Part shown: piece after piece, positions 1 to 13,253 of the stretch | Layout of the letters: every line of letters starts with the position of its first letter | How positions within the stretch are numbered: the first letter of the stretch is position 1 | Origin: Karalla daura | Taxonomy: Eukaryota > Chordata > Actinopteri > Chaetodontiformes > Leiognathidae | DNA length: 64,000 nt | Reading direction: 5' to 3' | Assembly (NCBI GenBank): GCA_029224185.1 | Contig: CM055201.1 | Span: 4,503,545 to 4,567,544 of the forward strand | Program-made: the position numbers and the translations under genes | Notes under the pieces: model-generated | What the model was told of the DNA's origin: nothing | The model's input: only the letters and a program-made list of their open reading frames with translations | The model's database searches: none

Positions 1-742
1 CACTAATACGTAAAAAAATCATTTGCTATCTGGTGGCTCCCCCTGGTGTATACCTCCGTTTTTTCACCTTGCGTGGGAATTCTTTCAGTTCCCCAAGTGT
101 GGAAAGCCCCTTTTTTTTTCCTCCACAAGGCAACGAGGCAACATTTCCCAGTCCTGTTTTGGAGCAAGAGCGGTCCGAAGATATTTCTTCAGATCGGGAG
201 GGAGATTCGCAGCTTTGGAAGCCTTTCCAGGCATCGTGCGTGGCATCGTAATAACTTCGTGCAGCTTTGACGGCGATCCTGTTAAGTACGGCGCGACAAC
301 TTTGCCATATTCAGACACGCTGTATATCTTTTAATGCGTCCGTTTGTATGTTTACAGAGCTTGCAGCTGAGCTGGCGCGGCAGCCAGGCCTGCTCCATGA
401 GTAACATTTCGAGTTGTTGGTGTAAATAATGAGATCAGTGATGGCCGGGCTCCATCTGGCCGCTTCTCTTTCGGGGCTGTGCACGATTCGCATGCCGGGT
501 TGCTCACGTCACTCGTATCACCTAATCTCTTCGCACCGTGATGAGTAGAAATGTGGGCTGCAAAACCGTACGCATAAACACGATGGACCACTCCGCAGAT
601 GCAAACAAGGTAGAAATCACAAGGTAGAAAAACTGCAACGCAGTTGAAAACACACTTTAACCGAAGCCATTCATCTGCTGACATGGACCTGCATCCAGAC
701 ACTCGAGAAGAAGCACGGCTTTGACATAATGGCTGTGTCAAG

Positions 743-3700
743 TTACATTTCCCCGGATTTAATCAGTCCCTTGCTCTGAAAGAAGGCGTCCTGACATGGC
801 CCGCGTCCCAGGAAGGTTTTCAGCATGTCCATGCCGTCCACAGAGCCCCCGGACTCCAGGATCACCTTTCTGTACTCCTTTCCCACCTGTTTTAAAGCGC
901 ACAGGCAGCGTTAAGAGATGTTTTCCATGCTACAGAGAGAGCGCACAGGGTAGCACATCACTCAACGCCCACCTTAGGATTGAGAATGCCCTCCTTTTTA
1001 AAGCGACTGAAATATATGTCCGTGGAGTAGACCTCGCTCCAGAGGTAGCTGTAGTACTGACCATCATATCCTCCGGCCAAGTGGCCAAAGCTGGCAGTCA
1101 TGTTGGTTCCTGTCAAATTACATTTCGAGTTAGAAATCAGGGGAACTTCACTTTTAATTTACATTAGAAAACATCCTGATATGTCGAAGCACAGTATCTC
1201 ACAAAAATGAGCTCATATTTAAAAAAAAAAAATTTTTTCAAATATCTCAATCGGTCTTTTCAGAGCTGTGCTGAGTTGTTTGGAGGGGACAATAGATCGC
1301 GACTGCTGTACAAACCGTACACAGAGTTTAAGTGAAGTTATATTCATGCTCCATTTCTACAGTCCCATGAAGAGATAGAATAAAATCTTTGTACTCACTT
1401 TTGTGAGACACTGCATGCAATACAACTAGATTGAGTGGAATTCATGCGAGGCAGTTAACGAAATTAATGTCATACTGATAAAATAAGTAAATACAGTCAG
1501 GAACGTGTGATACTGTACATAATCCAAAGTGTGATCTACGGTTTAGTATTGTGCTTAATAGATGATAGAAGGATAAATTACTGTACCTAACAAATAATGT
1601 ACCTAATAATGTACCTAACACGTGATATTGAATCGATCAAATTAAGCTAATTAATCACTGAAAAACGAGACAAATAACTAATTTTACTCCTCATCCCGGA
1701 AAAGGAAAATCTCATCTTGGTACTCGTGTTGATGCTGCAGACTGACCGGGTGTAGCTGGGACGCCCAGGATGTCCTGGCAGTGCTGGGCGAACACCTCCA
1801 CCGTATCTGCGCAGGGGCTCGTGTGCAGCGACTGGTCCACTTTACTGAGCACCACCTGCCGCAGGTTCATCAGCCCTGAGCGGGGTACACAGCCACAGTT
1901 AGAGCCTGCGACGACTGACGCGTCCGCGTTTCACACGGCCGAGGACGATGACCAGTGTCTGACCGGTGTTGGCCACCCTGGACGCGATCAGCTTGTCCAG
2001 CAGGTTGTCCGGGATGGGGCTGCCGTCTTTGTAGTGGCGAGACATCTTCCTCAGAGGCTCCTTCTCCCAAACCCAGTTCTCCAGCATCTGCGAGGGCACC
2101 TCCACGAAGTCCGTCTCGACCAGGGTGCCGCTGAATTCTGAGAAGGTGGTCTGAGTGCAACGTTTGTCTCATTAGGACGTGAGGTTGGGAAACACCTTCG
2201 ATTCTAATGCAATCATCACACTGAATCCTACAAGATAAACCTCTTCTTTCCTGTAATTTCTCAAAGGGAATCTCACACAGGGATTAATAGTCTGTCTGTC
2301 CATCTATCTATCCATCCATCCATCCCTCCATCCATCCATGCATCTTCTTAATATTGACTCAGTGGTATCAGATGCATTTTAAATGAGTGAGATGAGCATA
2401 ACCCACGTAACTAGATTGCTTAATTAGGACATTTGGCTTTCAACAGCCAAAAACACATAATCTAGCTGAGGAATATATACTCAAGAAACTGAGCATCTTG
2501 GGAGTTACTGAACACCGTTGCGTGGAACCTCTTATTCTACAGTCATTCCGAGGATTCATAACTTTGAGTGCACCGACTCTCCAAGTCTCGGCGCAATATT
2601 CTCATCTTTTTTCCCCCAATATATCTTTTTTTCGATAGCTCTGCACTCATCCACGCCTCACGCACACGCACTGCAAAGCCGCACGGGGGCCGCCGACCCA
2701 CTCACTTTGGAGCAGAGCTCGTGCATGACGTGGCCAAATTCATGGAAGTAGGTCTCCACTTCGTGGTGCTGCAGCAGAGAGGGACAGCCCGCCCTGGGCT
2801 TGGTGAAGTTGGCCACCATGGCCGCCACGGGGAGCCGGCGTTCCCCTCCGGGGCCCCTGCAGCCGGGCTGGAGCCCGAAGCAGGCGGCGTGGCCGTACTT
2901 CCCCTCCCTGGCGGGGAAGACGGGAAACTCAACGCCGACAGCCATCGAGAGCACCGTTGAAACAAAATCCTGCTCGAGGCGATTCGATTTCTATCACCGA
3001 CTTCACGTCTGTCTTATTGTTTTCATGACTCCGTCTTAATGATGACTGTAGTTTTCACGCTTTTCACATCAGACGCCGCGCCTAATTTCACTGTACGCTG
3101 CACGGTCACAAGCATTCATAGAGGATCCATGAGGGCCACATGAACAATGATATTCTGTCAGTTACTTTCTCCATTAGCTGTATATGTTGAACATATTAAG
3201 AAAAAGGTGTCCACACCTCAAAAATACTCATTTTGCGGTCATAGAGGACTAAAGAAATGCGAAGATATTCAAATTTCAGAAGCTGATATCTGGTGGTCTA
3301 ACCTTTATTTCACAGATATATGCACAACTGATAGTTGTTCATGGCTTTATTATGCAACAAAACGGTGGAAACAAAAATCAAAGGTACCTGCACAATGTGC
3401 ATCCTTCCATATCAAAATTTCCATAAACTACTAACCTTTGATCTATGCCTCCAGTTGTATACTGAACATCTACAGTCCAGAAGTCCCACATGCGCACGCG
3501 TCATCTCTCCTACCTTGGATGCAGGTCCAGGTAGAACTGGCCGATCTCCTCGCCCGTGTCACTGTCCCGGGCTGAGTACAGCTTGACGTTCTCGTGCCAA
3601 ACGCGGGCGTGCTCCACCTCCGCGAACGTGAGCCCCAGCAGCTCCTGGTAGATGCCGAACAGTCCCTCGGTGACCACGTCGAGGGGGAAATACTCGATCA

Positions 3701-6700
3701 GCTTGTCCTTGTTCACCGCAAACTTGCACTGCTCCACCTGGTTCATGTAGTAGGGCAGGTCCCAGGCGTTGATCCGTCCGTCAAACTGCAGGCCCTTCAT
3801 CAGGCACTCCCTCTTCTTCAGCGCGAGGATGTACTTCCTCTCCTTGATCCCGATGGGCTTCAGGGTTTCATAGAACGTATCTGCGGAGTCAAAAGGGAAC
3901 TTTTGTTCTTCACTAGCGCTTCAAGATATGCCAGTGGCTAAGAGGAACATAAGAGGACAAGCTCACTCATTAAATGTCAATCCGCGACGACATGTGCCAC
4001 AAACACAACAGTACATTAAAGCAGCATGCGTGGCATCCGTGCGTTCCGGCGTGTGTCAGTTTCCCAGGTCCGTCCGGGGAGTTCAGGTTTGCCTTTCTCA
4101 TGCCAACTCATCTTAAATCACGGTAAAGTTTTCTCAATGGGCTGCGCGCTTGTGAGGAGGAGATGTCAAAGGGGGTCATACCTAAGAAGTCAGACACATT
4201 GCTGGCATTCTTGGCCATGTTAATCTCCAACACATAGTTGGCATGGCTACTGTAACCAAGTAGGCCTGCGACCTTTGCCCTCAGTTGTATCAGCTCCTCC
4301 AGGATCGCTGTGTTTACCTGGAAAAAACAGAGAGGCTGCAGAATAAGAGATGGCTGGATTCACCTTCTTTTTTTTTGGCAGAAACCTGACACTGGCCGTG
4401 CAGTAAAACAGTCCCTATTGCTATAACGCCTGGTATTTTTTGAAAGGATATGAAAACTGAATTCATGTGCATGTCATGTGGGTGTTGGATTAAAGCCTGA
4501 GACGAGTTTTTTTAATTGTTCACATGAAGCCATAGGAGCTTGCCTTATTCGAAAAGAAAATGAATGAAATGAATGAAAAATACTTTATTAATCCCAGAGA
4601 GAAATTCAAAAAACGCAATGGAGGAAAAATGCCTGGAAATTCACTACTGCCATTCAGTGGAACAGGAGTACCGAGGGGCAGAAACGTAAACAGTCGCGTA
4701 GACAATGCACTCGCTCCTCGGATCACACACACAAAAAGAGCATTTGACATCCGTCTCATATTGTTCATGAACGGCAGGACCTTCAAGGATGGGTCCCATT
4801 CTTGCACACGATCATGTGTGGGCGGATGAACTACGGCGGCGCTCCCCGAGCAGCTGCAGGCAGAGCGGCTTGTGAGGCCTTAAGTCGAAATTCACATAGT
4901 TCTGTCAACTCGTCACGAAACAGCTCACTGACGCCCCCCCCCCGCCCCCCCCCCCCCCCCGCCCCGCCCCGCCCCGCGTTAACATGAGGCAGCCGCGGGA
5001 AACGCTGGGTTTGCGTTGGCAGCGATTTGAAACACCTCTCGTGTGGCTGCTGAACGGGGTTGAGTGGGGCGAACAAGCAAACAGTGAGGCTGTGCGATCG
5101 ACGGGGGGTGGGGGTGGGGAGGGGTGGGGGGGGGGGGGGGGCGTGTGAAATGACAGACGCTAATGCTATATGACATGCATCATTTCCCTTTAATACACTC
5201 GTGCGCGGCTCGGTAGGTAATTGGACCCCGGCGCAGGAATGGTATTCCCCCAAAAAGAGATAACTCGTAATTACCGACTGTAAATACTCTGAATGGCTGC
5301 GGAGAGGGGGGAGGAAAAAAGAGGCTCCTTTAAATAACATCAAAACGGGGTCCGAGCTCATGCACACCTTCGATTTCAGCTTGCAGGCCGCGTCATCGCT
5401 CCTTCAGGTGAGGGGCGAAAGCGCGCGCGGGATGAAAACGGACCGGAAGCTGCTCGGACTGGGTGTGAGGGCGCCGCGCGCAGAGACTTATCCTCGCGCT
5501 CCGGTTACCTCTTTACACCTGCTGTGAAAAGCCGCCTCCATCCGCCTCCTGGTCTCCGGGTTGTGACACCTCTTCATCAGGGGGTAGTAATGAGGGTACT
5601 CGAGTGTCACCTTATACCTGCCATCCGCCGTCTTGTCCAGCCCGTTGAGATAGCTGTCGGCCAGGCCGCCTTCACGGACAAGAGGGGTTAGGGCTAGGCG
5701 TGAGTGAAAACGCCCGTCCTCGAGGGCGACTTTCACGCGGCTCGGCTTACCTAGTTCATACTCGGAGAAGACAAGGAATGTGTTGTCCTCGTTCAGATTC
5801 TTGTTAAACTCTATGGAGAGGTCACTTATAAGCTTGGAGGTTCTTTTTATTTCCTTGGGATGGAAAAAGAAGAGCAGGGGAGAAGGAAAAGTCAAGGAAA
5901 AAGTCAGGCAGACAGACACATTTACGTATTCTGTCCTAATTTGTCAAGGATCCCGTTTAATCGCGTATCTAGAGTCAAGCCCTTTCGCCATTATACACCC
6001 GCACAGTGGGTTCAATCTAAGCCTTACCTCTTGTATATCTTTAGACAGGTGCAACCCTTTCCGTTTCCCTAATGTCACGAGCCTGTCTAAGAATCGCTTC
6101 TCTTCAGGCCCGAGGTTGCCTTCAGCCTTTTCCTGTCAAGAGAAACATCGCGAAAACAAATCGCAGTCCATCACCCACGCGGAAATAAGGCTAAATTTAT
6201 TCAACGTGTCAGACGGCCGGCCTTGCGTGGAAAAGGATACGACGCCGGCTTATGCTATCAGATTAAGTTTCTTTTCCGTGCTGAATAAGAATTAGCGCTT
6301 GCCCAAGAGGCTATAGTATCCTTGGTCTTAATATAAAACACTTCACTCCTTGTATATCATTTGTTGCCCTCTGGTTGACATAAAATGTGAAAATAATCTG
6401 CCACTGGAATAGCCGTGGCGCTAAACGCATCAATCATCACACATCGGATTTCATTAGCGTCCGATTAAATTGGTTTATGGTCAACATTATCAGCACCTCA
6501 TTAGCCCCTCGGCGGACTTGGGGTCTGATTAAGAGGAATTCACTCTCGTGCATGTCGGCCTACGACCTATGTTTTTTGCGAGTGACGCGCACGTGGATGA
6601 GAGGCGAGGCTCACCTGCAAGGCGGTGACCCTGGTGAAAATGTCTCCCCTCATACTTATCTCCACGTCAAACTCGGACAGTTTCTTGTCCGCGTCCGTGC

Positions 6701-7401
6701 TCGCCGTCCGGACGTCTTTCGAGGGGGACACGTACTGAGGGAAATCGAGGACGTGGCGTGAGGCTGAGGGCAAACATTAGCACAGGAGAAAAAGTTAATG
6801 AAACGGTGGTTTCACATCAAATCACCTGGAAAGACGCTTTTCTTTCTAAATGAGACACTAAAATGTATTATATTATAAAAGTAACAGCCCACCCGTCTAA
6901 TATTTGGTTATATCCAAAAATAATAAACAAATGGTTTTATTTCAGAATGAAGCTTTTCAGTTACCCCAAAGAGAAACACAGAGAACTTTTGGGGAGGACT
7001 TTTCAGCTGTCAATGAACGCCTGATTGCTAATATCTGAGTGTGCTAGCAAAAGACAAAGACAAAAAAACAGCTGTTTTTGGACAATGGCGTCCTTTGGTC
7101 TTTTCATACCATCATTAAAACGTCACAAGACTTCCTTTGATACTCACAGGCATAATCCAGTTTGACATCTGCCAAGGCTTTCAGCGTGTTTTCAACTGAA
7201 ACATTTTCTATCTTTAGAGATCCAAGGTCATCATACACCCTCTTTACTCTGTTAATCAACCTGTCCGTCGCGGCCCTGATCTCAGCCGGTGACAGGTCCC
7301 ATCGCAGCGCCTCTCTCTGATTCCCCGCCTGGGAGAAGCCTCTGGCAGGCATCACGCCACAGTCCTTCTGGATAGTCATTCTCAGGACGGGTTTAGAGAC
7401 G
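743..7401 (-). CDS. nln: neurolysin, M3 zinc metalloendopeptidase (exons 2-13; first coding exon not located)
   Basis: Neurolysin cleaves short peptides such as neurotensin and bradykinin in cytosol and mitochondria (family knowledge). Twelve exons on the minus strand, in transcript order: 7401-7148, 6763-6615, 6132-6028, 5853-5751, 5669-5509, 4317-4182, 3880-3514, 2907-2706, 2150-1964, 1875-1747, 1109-973, 886-743 (stop 745-743). They join with consistent phases into 690 residues; human NLN is 704. The zinc site HEFGH is in the 2907-2706 exon, and the third ligand, Glu of DFVE, lies 25 residues after the second His in the next exon. The substrate loop GHLAGGYDGQYYSYLWSEV is in exon 1109-973. 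The C-terminal GGSVDGMDML matches neurolysin rather than thimet oligopeptidase (THOP1), as I remember the two, and the neighbouring sgtb supports this. The model begins inside a codon (one base before GTC TCT AAA), so an upstream exon supplies the mitochondrial leader. Confidence 0.95.
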
Positions 7402-9199
7402 CTGTAAAGATTGAGACCAGTTTCACTCCAAAGTTTAAGATGACACTTTGACAGTGAGGTCTGGGGTGACAGGATTTCATTCCGCGGTATTTGGTCGAAC
7501 TGTTTTTTTTTGCATCATCTTTAAAGCTGAGTCATACTTGGTCAATGGTATTTGCCCCCCACCCCACCCAGGTCACTATGCCAAGATGCTCCATTTAGGC
7601 ATGGCATGCTCGCATTTGATGGGCCAAAGGGGGGTGGGGGAGCGTGAAGACTCACGCCATGGACAAACTTGATATTTGAAACATCAACTGTCAGACATGG
7701 AGGAGGTGAGCTCTGATCAATGCACTCGCAATCGTCAGCCATGACAGATGTCGATCCATACCTCAAGCGCAGCCAAAAGCATTCACCCTTTCAGATGCCC
7801 TAAGTTGTCTCCTCTATTTCCTGTTGGTCAAGTTATTCGTCGTGCATGATTCCACCCAAAAATAGAAGGTACTTCGGGGGTCTTTTCACCACCCACAGTG
7901 TAAGTAATGGGGAGTAAGCCAAGCAGGCAGCAGCCACATTGATTTTCAATAAAAACCTGATACCCATCTGGTCCCGAGCCTGTGGAAAATTAGGTCAACT
8001 GATATTAGTAAACCACTTTACCTGCAGTTAGCAAGCTAAACCTGGCTGAGGTCACAGGTCAAGACAAGATGCAGATATTAATGTGAACCAAATCCACAAC
8101 TAGGAATCCATGAACATATAAATGTTAGCCTCTTAGTGTTAAGGGGCCCCGTCTTGAATATAAAGTCAACAGATTTTAGTTGGCCACCTTAATCAGCATT
8201 GTTCAAATGTTAGCGACTGTTAGTTACCTCTGCATTTACTCGTCATAATCAGGCTGTGAGGTTACTACCATTGGTATTGAGATAAAATATATAAAAATAT
8301 GATTTGAACAGAGTCTAGAAACTCAACATGCACCATCACTTTTACTATAGACGAATGAATAAGAATGGGCAGATGTCTCAAAATTTGATATTTATAAATT
8401 TGATATTTATAAATAAACTCCGAGAACATAACCAATGACTAGAAAAATTGTTTCAACAAATATGTTAGTTGACCGTGATAGCGGTCACTTGTTACATACA
8501 CAGTGAAAATTTGATCTTAACTAGAATAAGACAATTCCCTGAATACACTGCAATGTAAACAGTAAGACATTGTAAGTAAAAGGTGGAGAAATCCAATCTT
8601 ATTTGGATTCTGGAGAGTTTTTTTTTTGCAAAAAACACACTTAACACTCGTTTGTTCCCATATCATGGGATATCATCACTTCCCCATATCACGAAAAATA
8701 CGATAATGAAGGATAGATACAAAGTAAAAAATGTAACGTGGGCATGTCATTGGTTGTGTAATCTATGTAAAATGAATATGAATGGAGTACTCTAAAAACA
8801 ACTCTGGTAAACATCATGATCCAGCCAGGATTCTGTTTATAGGTGAAAAAAACCAGATAACAAAACAGTAAATTCATTTCTGACTAGAAACACAAGGAAC
8901 GTGTCAAAAATAATAGTTATCAATTTGCATGACAGCAGGGACACCTGCAGGCCAGGAAAGTGTTCTGCAAATGCAACCTTTGAAAGTCCAATATGTTTAA
9001 TGATCGATCAATTGAGCTTAGGGTGAGGTGTGTGTGTGTGTGTGTGTGTGTGTGGGGGGGGGGGGGGTGGCATTGCCAGTGTTGACACCGAACCCACGCC
9101 CTCGCATCTCGCATTCAACCTGAATGACTGGACAGGTGGCGCTAATGTAAGCAATAAATTCTTCAAAGTCACTCTCGAGCCGTGCCTCCCATTTTTTCC

Positions 9200-9343
9200 A
9201 CGCTAAGCGGTGACCTTTCCCCGGGGCCCCGGCGGTGTCGGGTTCCACTGCGTGGCAGCGGGAGGCTGTCCAACACAAGTTCCTATAAAAGCGTGGGATA
9301 ATTTGCGACGGAAGCCAAAGACCCCCGGACACCTCAGCGACAT
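9200..9343 (-). other. possible nln first exon / mitochondrial leader (tentative)
   Basis: On the minus strand an ATG at 9343-9341 opens MSLRCPGVFGFRRKLSHAF, which is Arg/Ser-rich, lacks acidic residues and resembles a mitochondrial presequence. It sits about 1.9 kb upstream of nln exon 2 in a CpG-rich stretch. I could not find a strong donor in the phase required (two bases carried over), so this is only a candidate. The true first exon could lie anywhere up to the sgtb promoter region. Confidence 0.2.
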
Positions 9344-12300
9344 CAGAGGCAGGACGCCGCGGCCATCATTTTAACGCCCGGTTTTATGATGAACAGGTGT
9401 AAACCACAAACACACCGATTAAGAACGAGCAGGATGTCGCCGTGATAATGGCGATCCGACAGCAACAGCCTCATTCCCTCCCACCTGCCGGCCACACGGG
9501 TGTCCTGCGCAAGTGCGCGGAGGATGCGGGCGGGTTGAGGCGTCGCCTGCCAAGATGTGCGGGTTATGTCGGACTACGATTCTCAACGTACACATGCCTG
9601 GCGTGTCACGCAAGCATCTTTACACGAGAGCACGCGGGCGCTGTTCGCACCGGCAGCCAGAGCTTTCAAGCGCTATCATTTTAATGCCCCGTTTTATGAC
9701 ACGATGAATTAAGAATGAGAAGAATGCGACTTTGATAGCGGCGACCTGGTTCTGTTCCACTCATCTGTCACCGGTGTTCGGGAGTAATGAAATACAGGCA
9801 GTGGAGTTACGTACGTGGGACGCAAAATAGGAGTGACTGTATTCATGTCCGCCCTTAGTTTAAATAGATGGCAATCAGAATACAGTTACACTGTAAATAT
9901 TACTGGATTACATGAGGGGATTTTCATATTTCGCGTGCGTTCTCAACTCTGTACATAACGGCCTCTTGACCCTCTGGGTTTTCGTTTGGTGAGATCGACT
10001 GTTTCCAGTCAAGGTTTTGCTGTCGCATCGAAGTGAAATTTCTCAAACCATTGAGTCGAGTGCAGTGTGCAATGAGTTTTTTGTTGTTTTTCTCCCCATG
10101 CTGGTATAAACTAAAAGGACAATTTCAGTGAGGGTATTTTGAGTGTGGAAACTGACACTGAGTAATCTAACGTAACACATACAGTACCGATTTTAGGGCA
10201 TTTTGTAATCCGTCATGAATTGCATTTTAAAAGTAGCAACACAAGTGTTGAATGAGTAGACTGAGAACAGATGTTGCACCCATAGTGAGGCGTCACCTAC
10301 AAAACTCACCTCTCACTGCCACTACCGCTCTTTGCATGTGTCTTCATGTCTAGTTTGGTACTTTCAATAACTTTGCACACATTACTTTTGCACTGTCAAA
10401 GGCAATTAGAGACAAATTCGAGGTTTCTATCTATTACACATTTGCTAGTCACCGGTGTTGGGAAGTATGTGACAGGGTTATGTATTTACACTACAAACAG
10501 TACATGCAATTTGTAGTCTGTGGTGGAATACATGTTAAAGGTAATCCCTCTGTCACACAGCAGTGGAACAATCAGATTAGACACAGATGGTGGACCTGCT
10601 CAAAGTCTGCAGACTACTGCACATGCCCGTGGTGTGCTCTGTGCACACTCCACAGCCATTATAACCTCCGAGTGCTCCACGGCAGGACCTTGCACCTATC
10701 TTTCGAATGCACTTGGGTGTAAACACACTGCACACACAAACTAGTTGAATGCAGTTGCAACGCAGTAGCAACCTGGCTCTCTTCTTCCTGCCGAGCACGA
10801 AGCTTTACCTGCGGAACGTGATCCAGGCTCTCAGCGCACACATGCCTGCAGGTTCATGCGTCAGTCCGTGCACAGACACACTCTGGTCGCCTCTTACGCT
10901 GTGGCTCGGTCCCAGTTACAGCAGCAGCAGCAGCAACAGCAGCACCGGTTTGCTCTCCCTGGTCTGTCTGACTCTCCCCCCATGTGCAGGATGAGGCTTT
11001 ATTTCCGATGTCACCGCGCATGCGCCGAGGAAGGGATGCGTTCAGGCTGACACACAGGTCCTCATGACAGCTGGATAAAGCTCAGGTAGGTGGACCGCGG
11101 GGAGGAAATAGGCCGATCGATCGGCATCGATCGGCACATTGACGAACATATTTGGTTTTTATTGGACGGTGGCGTCCGCCGGTTTATGCTGGTGGGTGGA
11201 TGTGATCAGCATCAGCCGTGTCTTGTGCAATCTGTGCAGACAGTGGATTGTGCGAAGGCTGGGACGAGCCCCCATCCCTCTGTTGTCCTCACAGGGGCTA
11301 TTTTTTTTACATGCATGCGTTGTGTGTTCGGACGTGAAACCTGTGCGGTGTGGCGCTATTACATCACTGCTTCTGCATCGCCGCATGTACGTGTGTCAAC
11401 ACACACACACACTAAGGCAGGAGGAGGAGGAGGAGGAGTGGCCCCAGTCTGCTGCCATCCAGACGGGGCTACATGAACATAACAACGCATGTCCACAACA
11501 CGTGATGGAAATATGAGGCAATGTTTACGTCCCCTATGGAGTTGCATTACTGCTCTTCGACATGGCACATTCTGGGAAAAACACATTGCAACAGCCTCCT
11601 CTTCTTCCCCTTCTTCGTCCTCGTCCTCCTCTTCTTTCGCTCCCATCCTCCCCCGAGTTGTCCTGGAAACGAGAGCCAAAACGCAGCCCTGGCTATGGAG
11701 ATGATAGATAGTGATAATATTTGATGTTATCACGCCTGTATTAACCTGCTAAGAGGGCCCCGGGCCCGGCCCCTGTTGTGCTAATTCAATCCAACACCAC
11801 TTTGTGGAGGAGTACGAACCGTGTCAGCGCGTGGTTCACCAATGCAAGTAGCATCCAAAGGCCAACGTGATGCGATAGGACTCAAAGTGCAATTAAATGA
11901 ATGAGGAGAGATTGACTGGCTCGCAGGGACGGTGTGACTTCAGCAACTAGACAGACTAATAAAGCTGCAGCCCGCTGGATGATAAGGAATAGAAGTCATC
12001 CAAGCCAAATCTTATACATGTAATATCACTTTAAAAAAATCTGAGATCGTCTTAGGTAAAGACGAATGATAATTAAATACATGCATTAAAGGCCGGTTGG
12101 AACGCCCACGTCGTCCTGATGAAGCAGGTTATTATTGCTGTTTTTCTTTGGCTGGTTTTCCTTTACTTTCTGCTTCTTTAGTTAGAATATTTAATGTTAG
12201 AGAAACACTCGAGAGACTCCGATCGAAGAGGGATCATGAATTTCTGATGCTTGAGTTTATGTGATTAGTCAACGCTGATCGATTTTTAATTGAGTCAAGT

Positions 12301-12460
12301 TGAACACAAAATACATGCAAAAAAGCTTGTGTCAACAAACCACGGACTGGCTCAACTGTACTTGGATTTGCCTTTTTGGAATCGTGACAAAAAATGGGAA
12401 TAGTTTTTTTTTTATATGTGTCAAACATGACACAGGAATCTCTACTGTTACTAATCAGAC

Positions 12461-12811
12461 ATCTTACCAGCTTTGTAACCCAATGCATTGGACTCAAACA
12501 CACCCCTGTCTCTGTCTGTAACTAGACCCTTTTGGTGGCATATCATTCTATGCATGTATCACCACTTGATGCTCCATCCATCCATCCATCCATCCATCCA
12601 CTATCTTACCAGCTCTGTGACCCAATGCATAGGATTTAAACACACTCCTGTCTCTGTAACTAGAACCTTTTGGTGGCATATCATTCAATGCATGTATCGC
12701 CATATGATGCTCCATCCATCCATCCATCATCCATCCATCATCCATCCATCCATCCATCCATCCATCCATCCATCCATCCATCCATCCATCCATCCATCCA
12801 TCCATCCATCC
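12461..12811. repeat. imperfect ~130-bp tandem duplication ending in (TCCA)n arrays
   Basis: Two diverged copies lie side by side. The first, about 12461-12600, runs from tcttaccagctttgtaaccc into a short TCCA array. The second, about 12603-12811, starts tcttaccagctctgtgaccc and ends in about 100 bp of TCCA with two imperfect steps. Both copies share the phrase cttttggtggcatatcatt. The unit therefore carries its microsatellite with it. The array lies just upstream of the first sgtb coding exon. Confidence 0.9.
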
Positions 12812-12942
12812 AACAGTGATCGGTTTATAAACTGTGATAGAAATTTCCTGCCAAATGATGCGGCCTGTTGGTGGGCACGGGTGTCTCTGCTTCTACTTCC
12901 TGTTCACAGCAGTTTCACGGCATAAAAGAAAAGAAGAAAAGG

Positions 12943-13189
12943 ATGGCGGTGGAGAAGCGTCTGGCGTTCTCGATTGTGCAGTTCCTGCGGGATCAAACAC
13001 ATTGCGGTGCTTTGAATTCTGATGAGCAGGAGAGCCTTGAAGGTAGGTCAGCCACGCAGCGCAACCCACACTTTGAAATATAGGACACCCTGCTCTTATC
13101 CCGTCCGCCTCAGAAGGAAATAACGCACACAATGCCCTCAGCTGGCTGTCCCCCGTGCAGCCGGAACGACCGAGAGGATCGGGTTCTGG

Positions 13190-13253
<64 letters not shown>

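Larger units (their letters stand above)
7402..12909. other. nln-sgtb head-to-head interval (intron 1, promoters, 5' UTRs)
   Basis: No confident coding exon. It holds a TG/G tract at about 9027-9068, CpG-rich DNA at 9050-9660, a diverged local duplication (9365-9460 versus 9670-9745), a CAG-rich run near 10918-10945 and a GGA run near 11421-11440. A good donor, CTCAG followed by gtaggt at about 11084-11090, pairs plausibly with the acceptor before 12910. That would make a non-coding first exon for sgtb ending near 11085. Because nln and sgtb diverge here, their promoters must both lie in this interval. Confidence 0.4.

Noticed and set aside
743..7401. Assignment as thimet oligopeptidase (thop1)
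   Set aside because: The C-terminal GGSVDGMDML and the linkage to sgtb and trappc13 fit neurolysin; thop1 has a different segment there and pairs with sgta.
12713..12811. Ile-His-Pro-Ser repeat protein
   Set aside because: Pure translation of a TCCA microsatellite in non-coding DNA.
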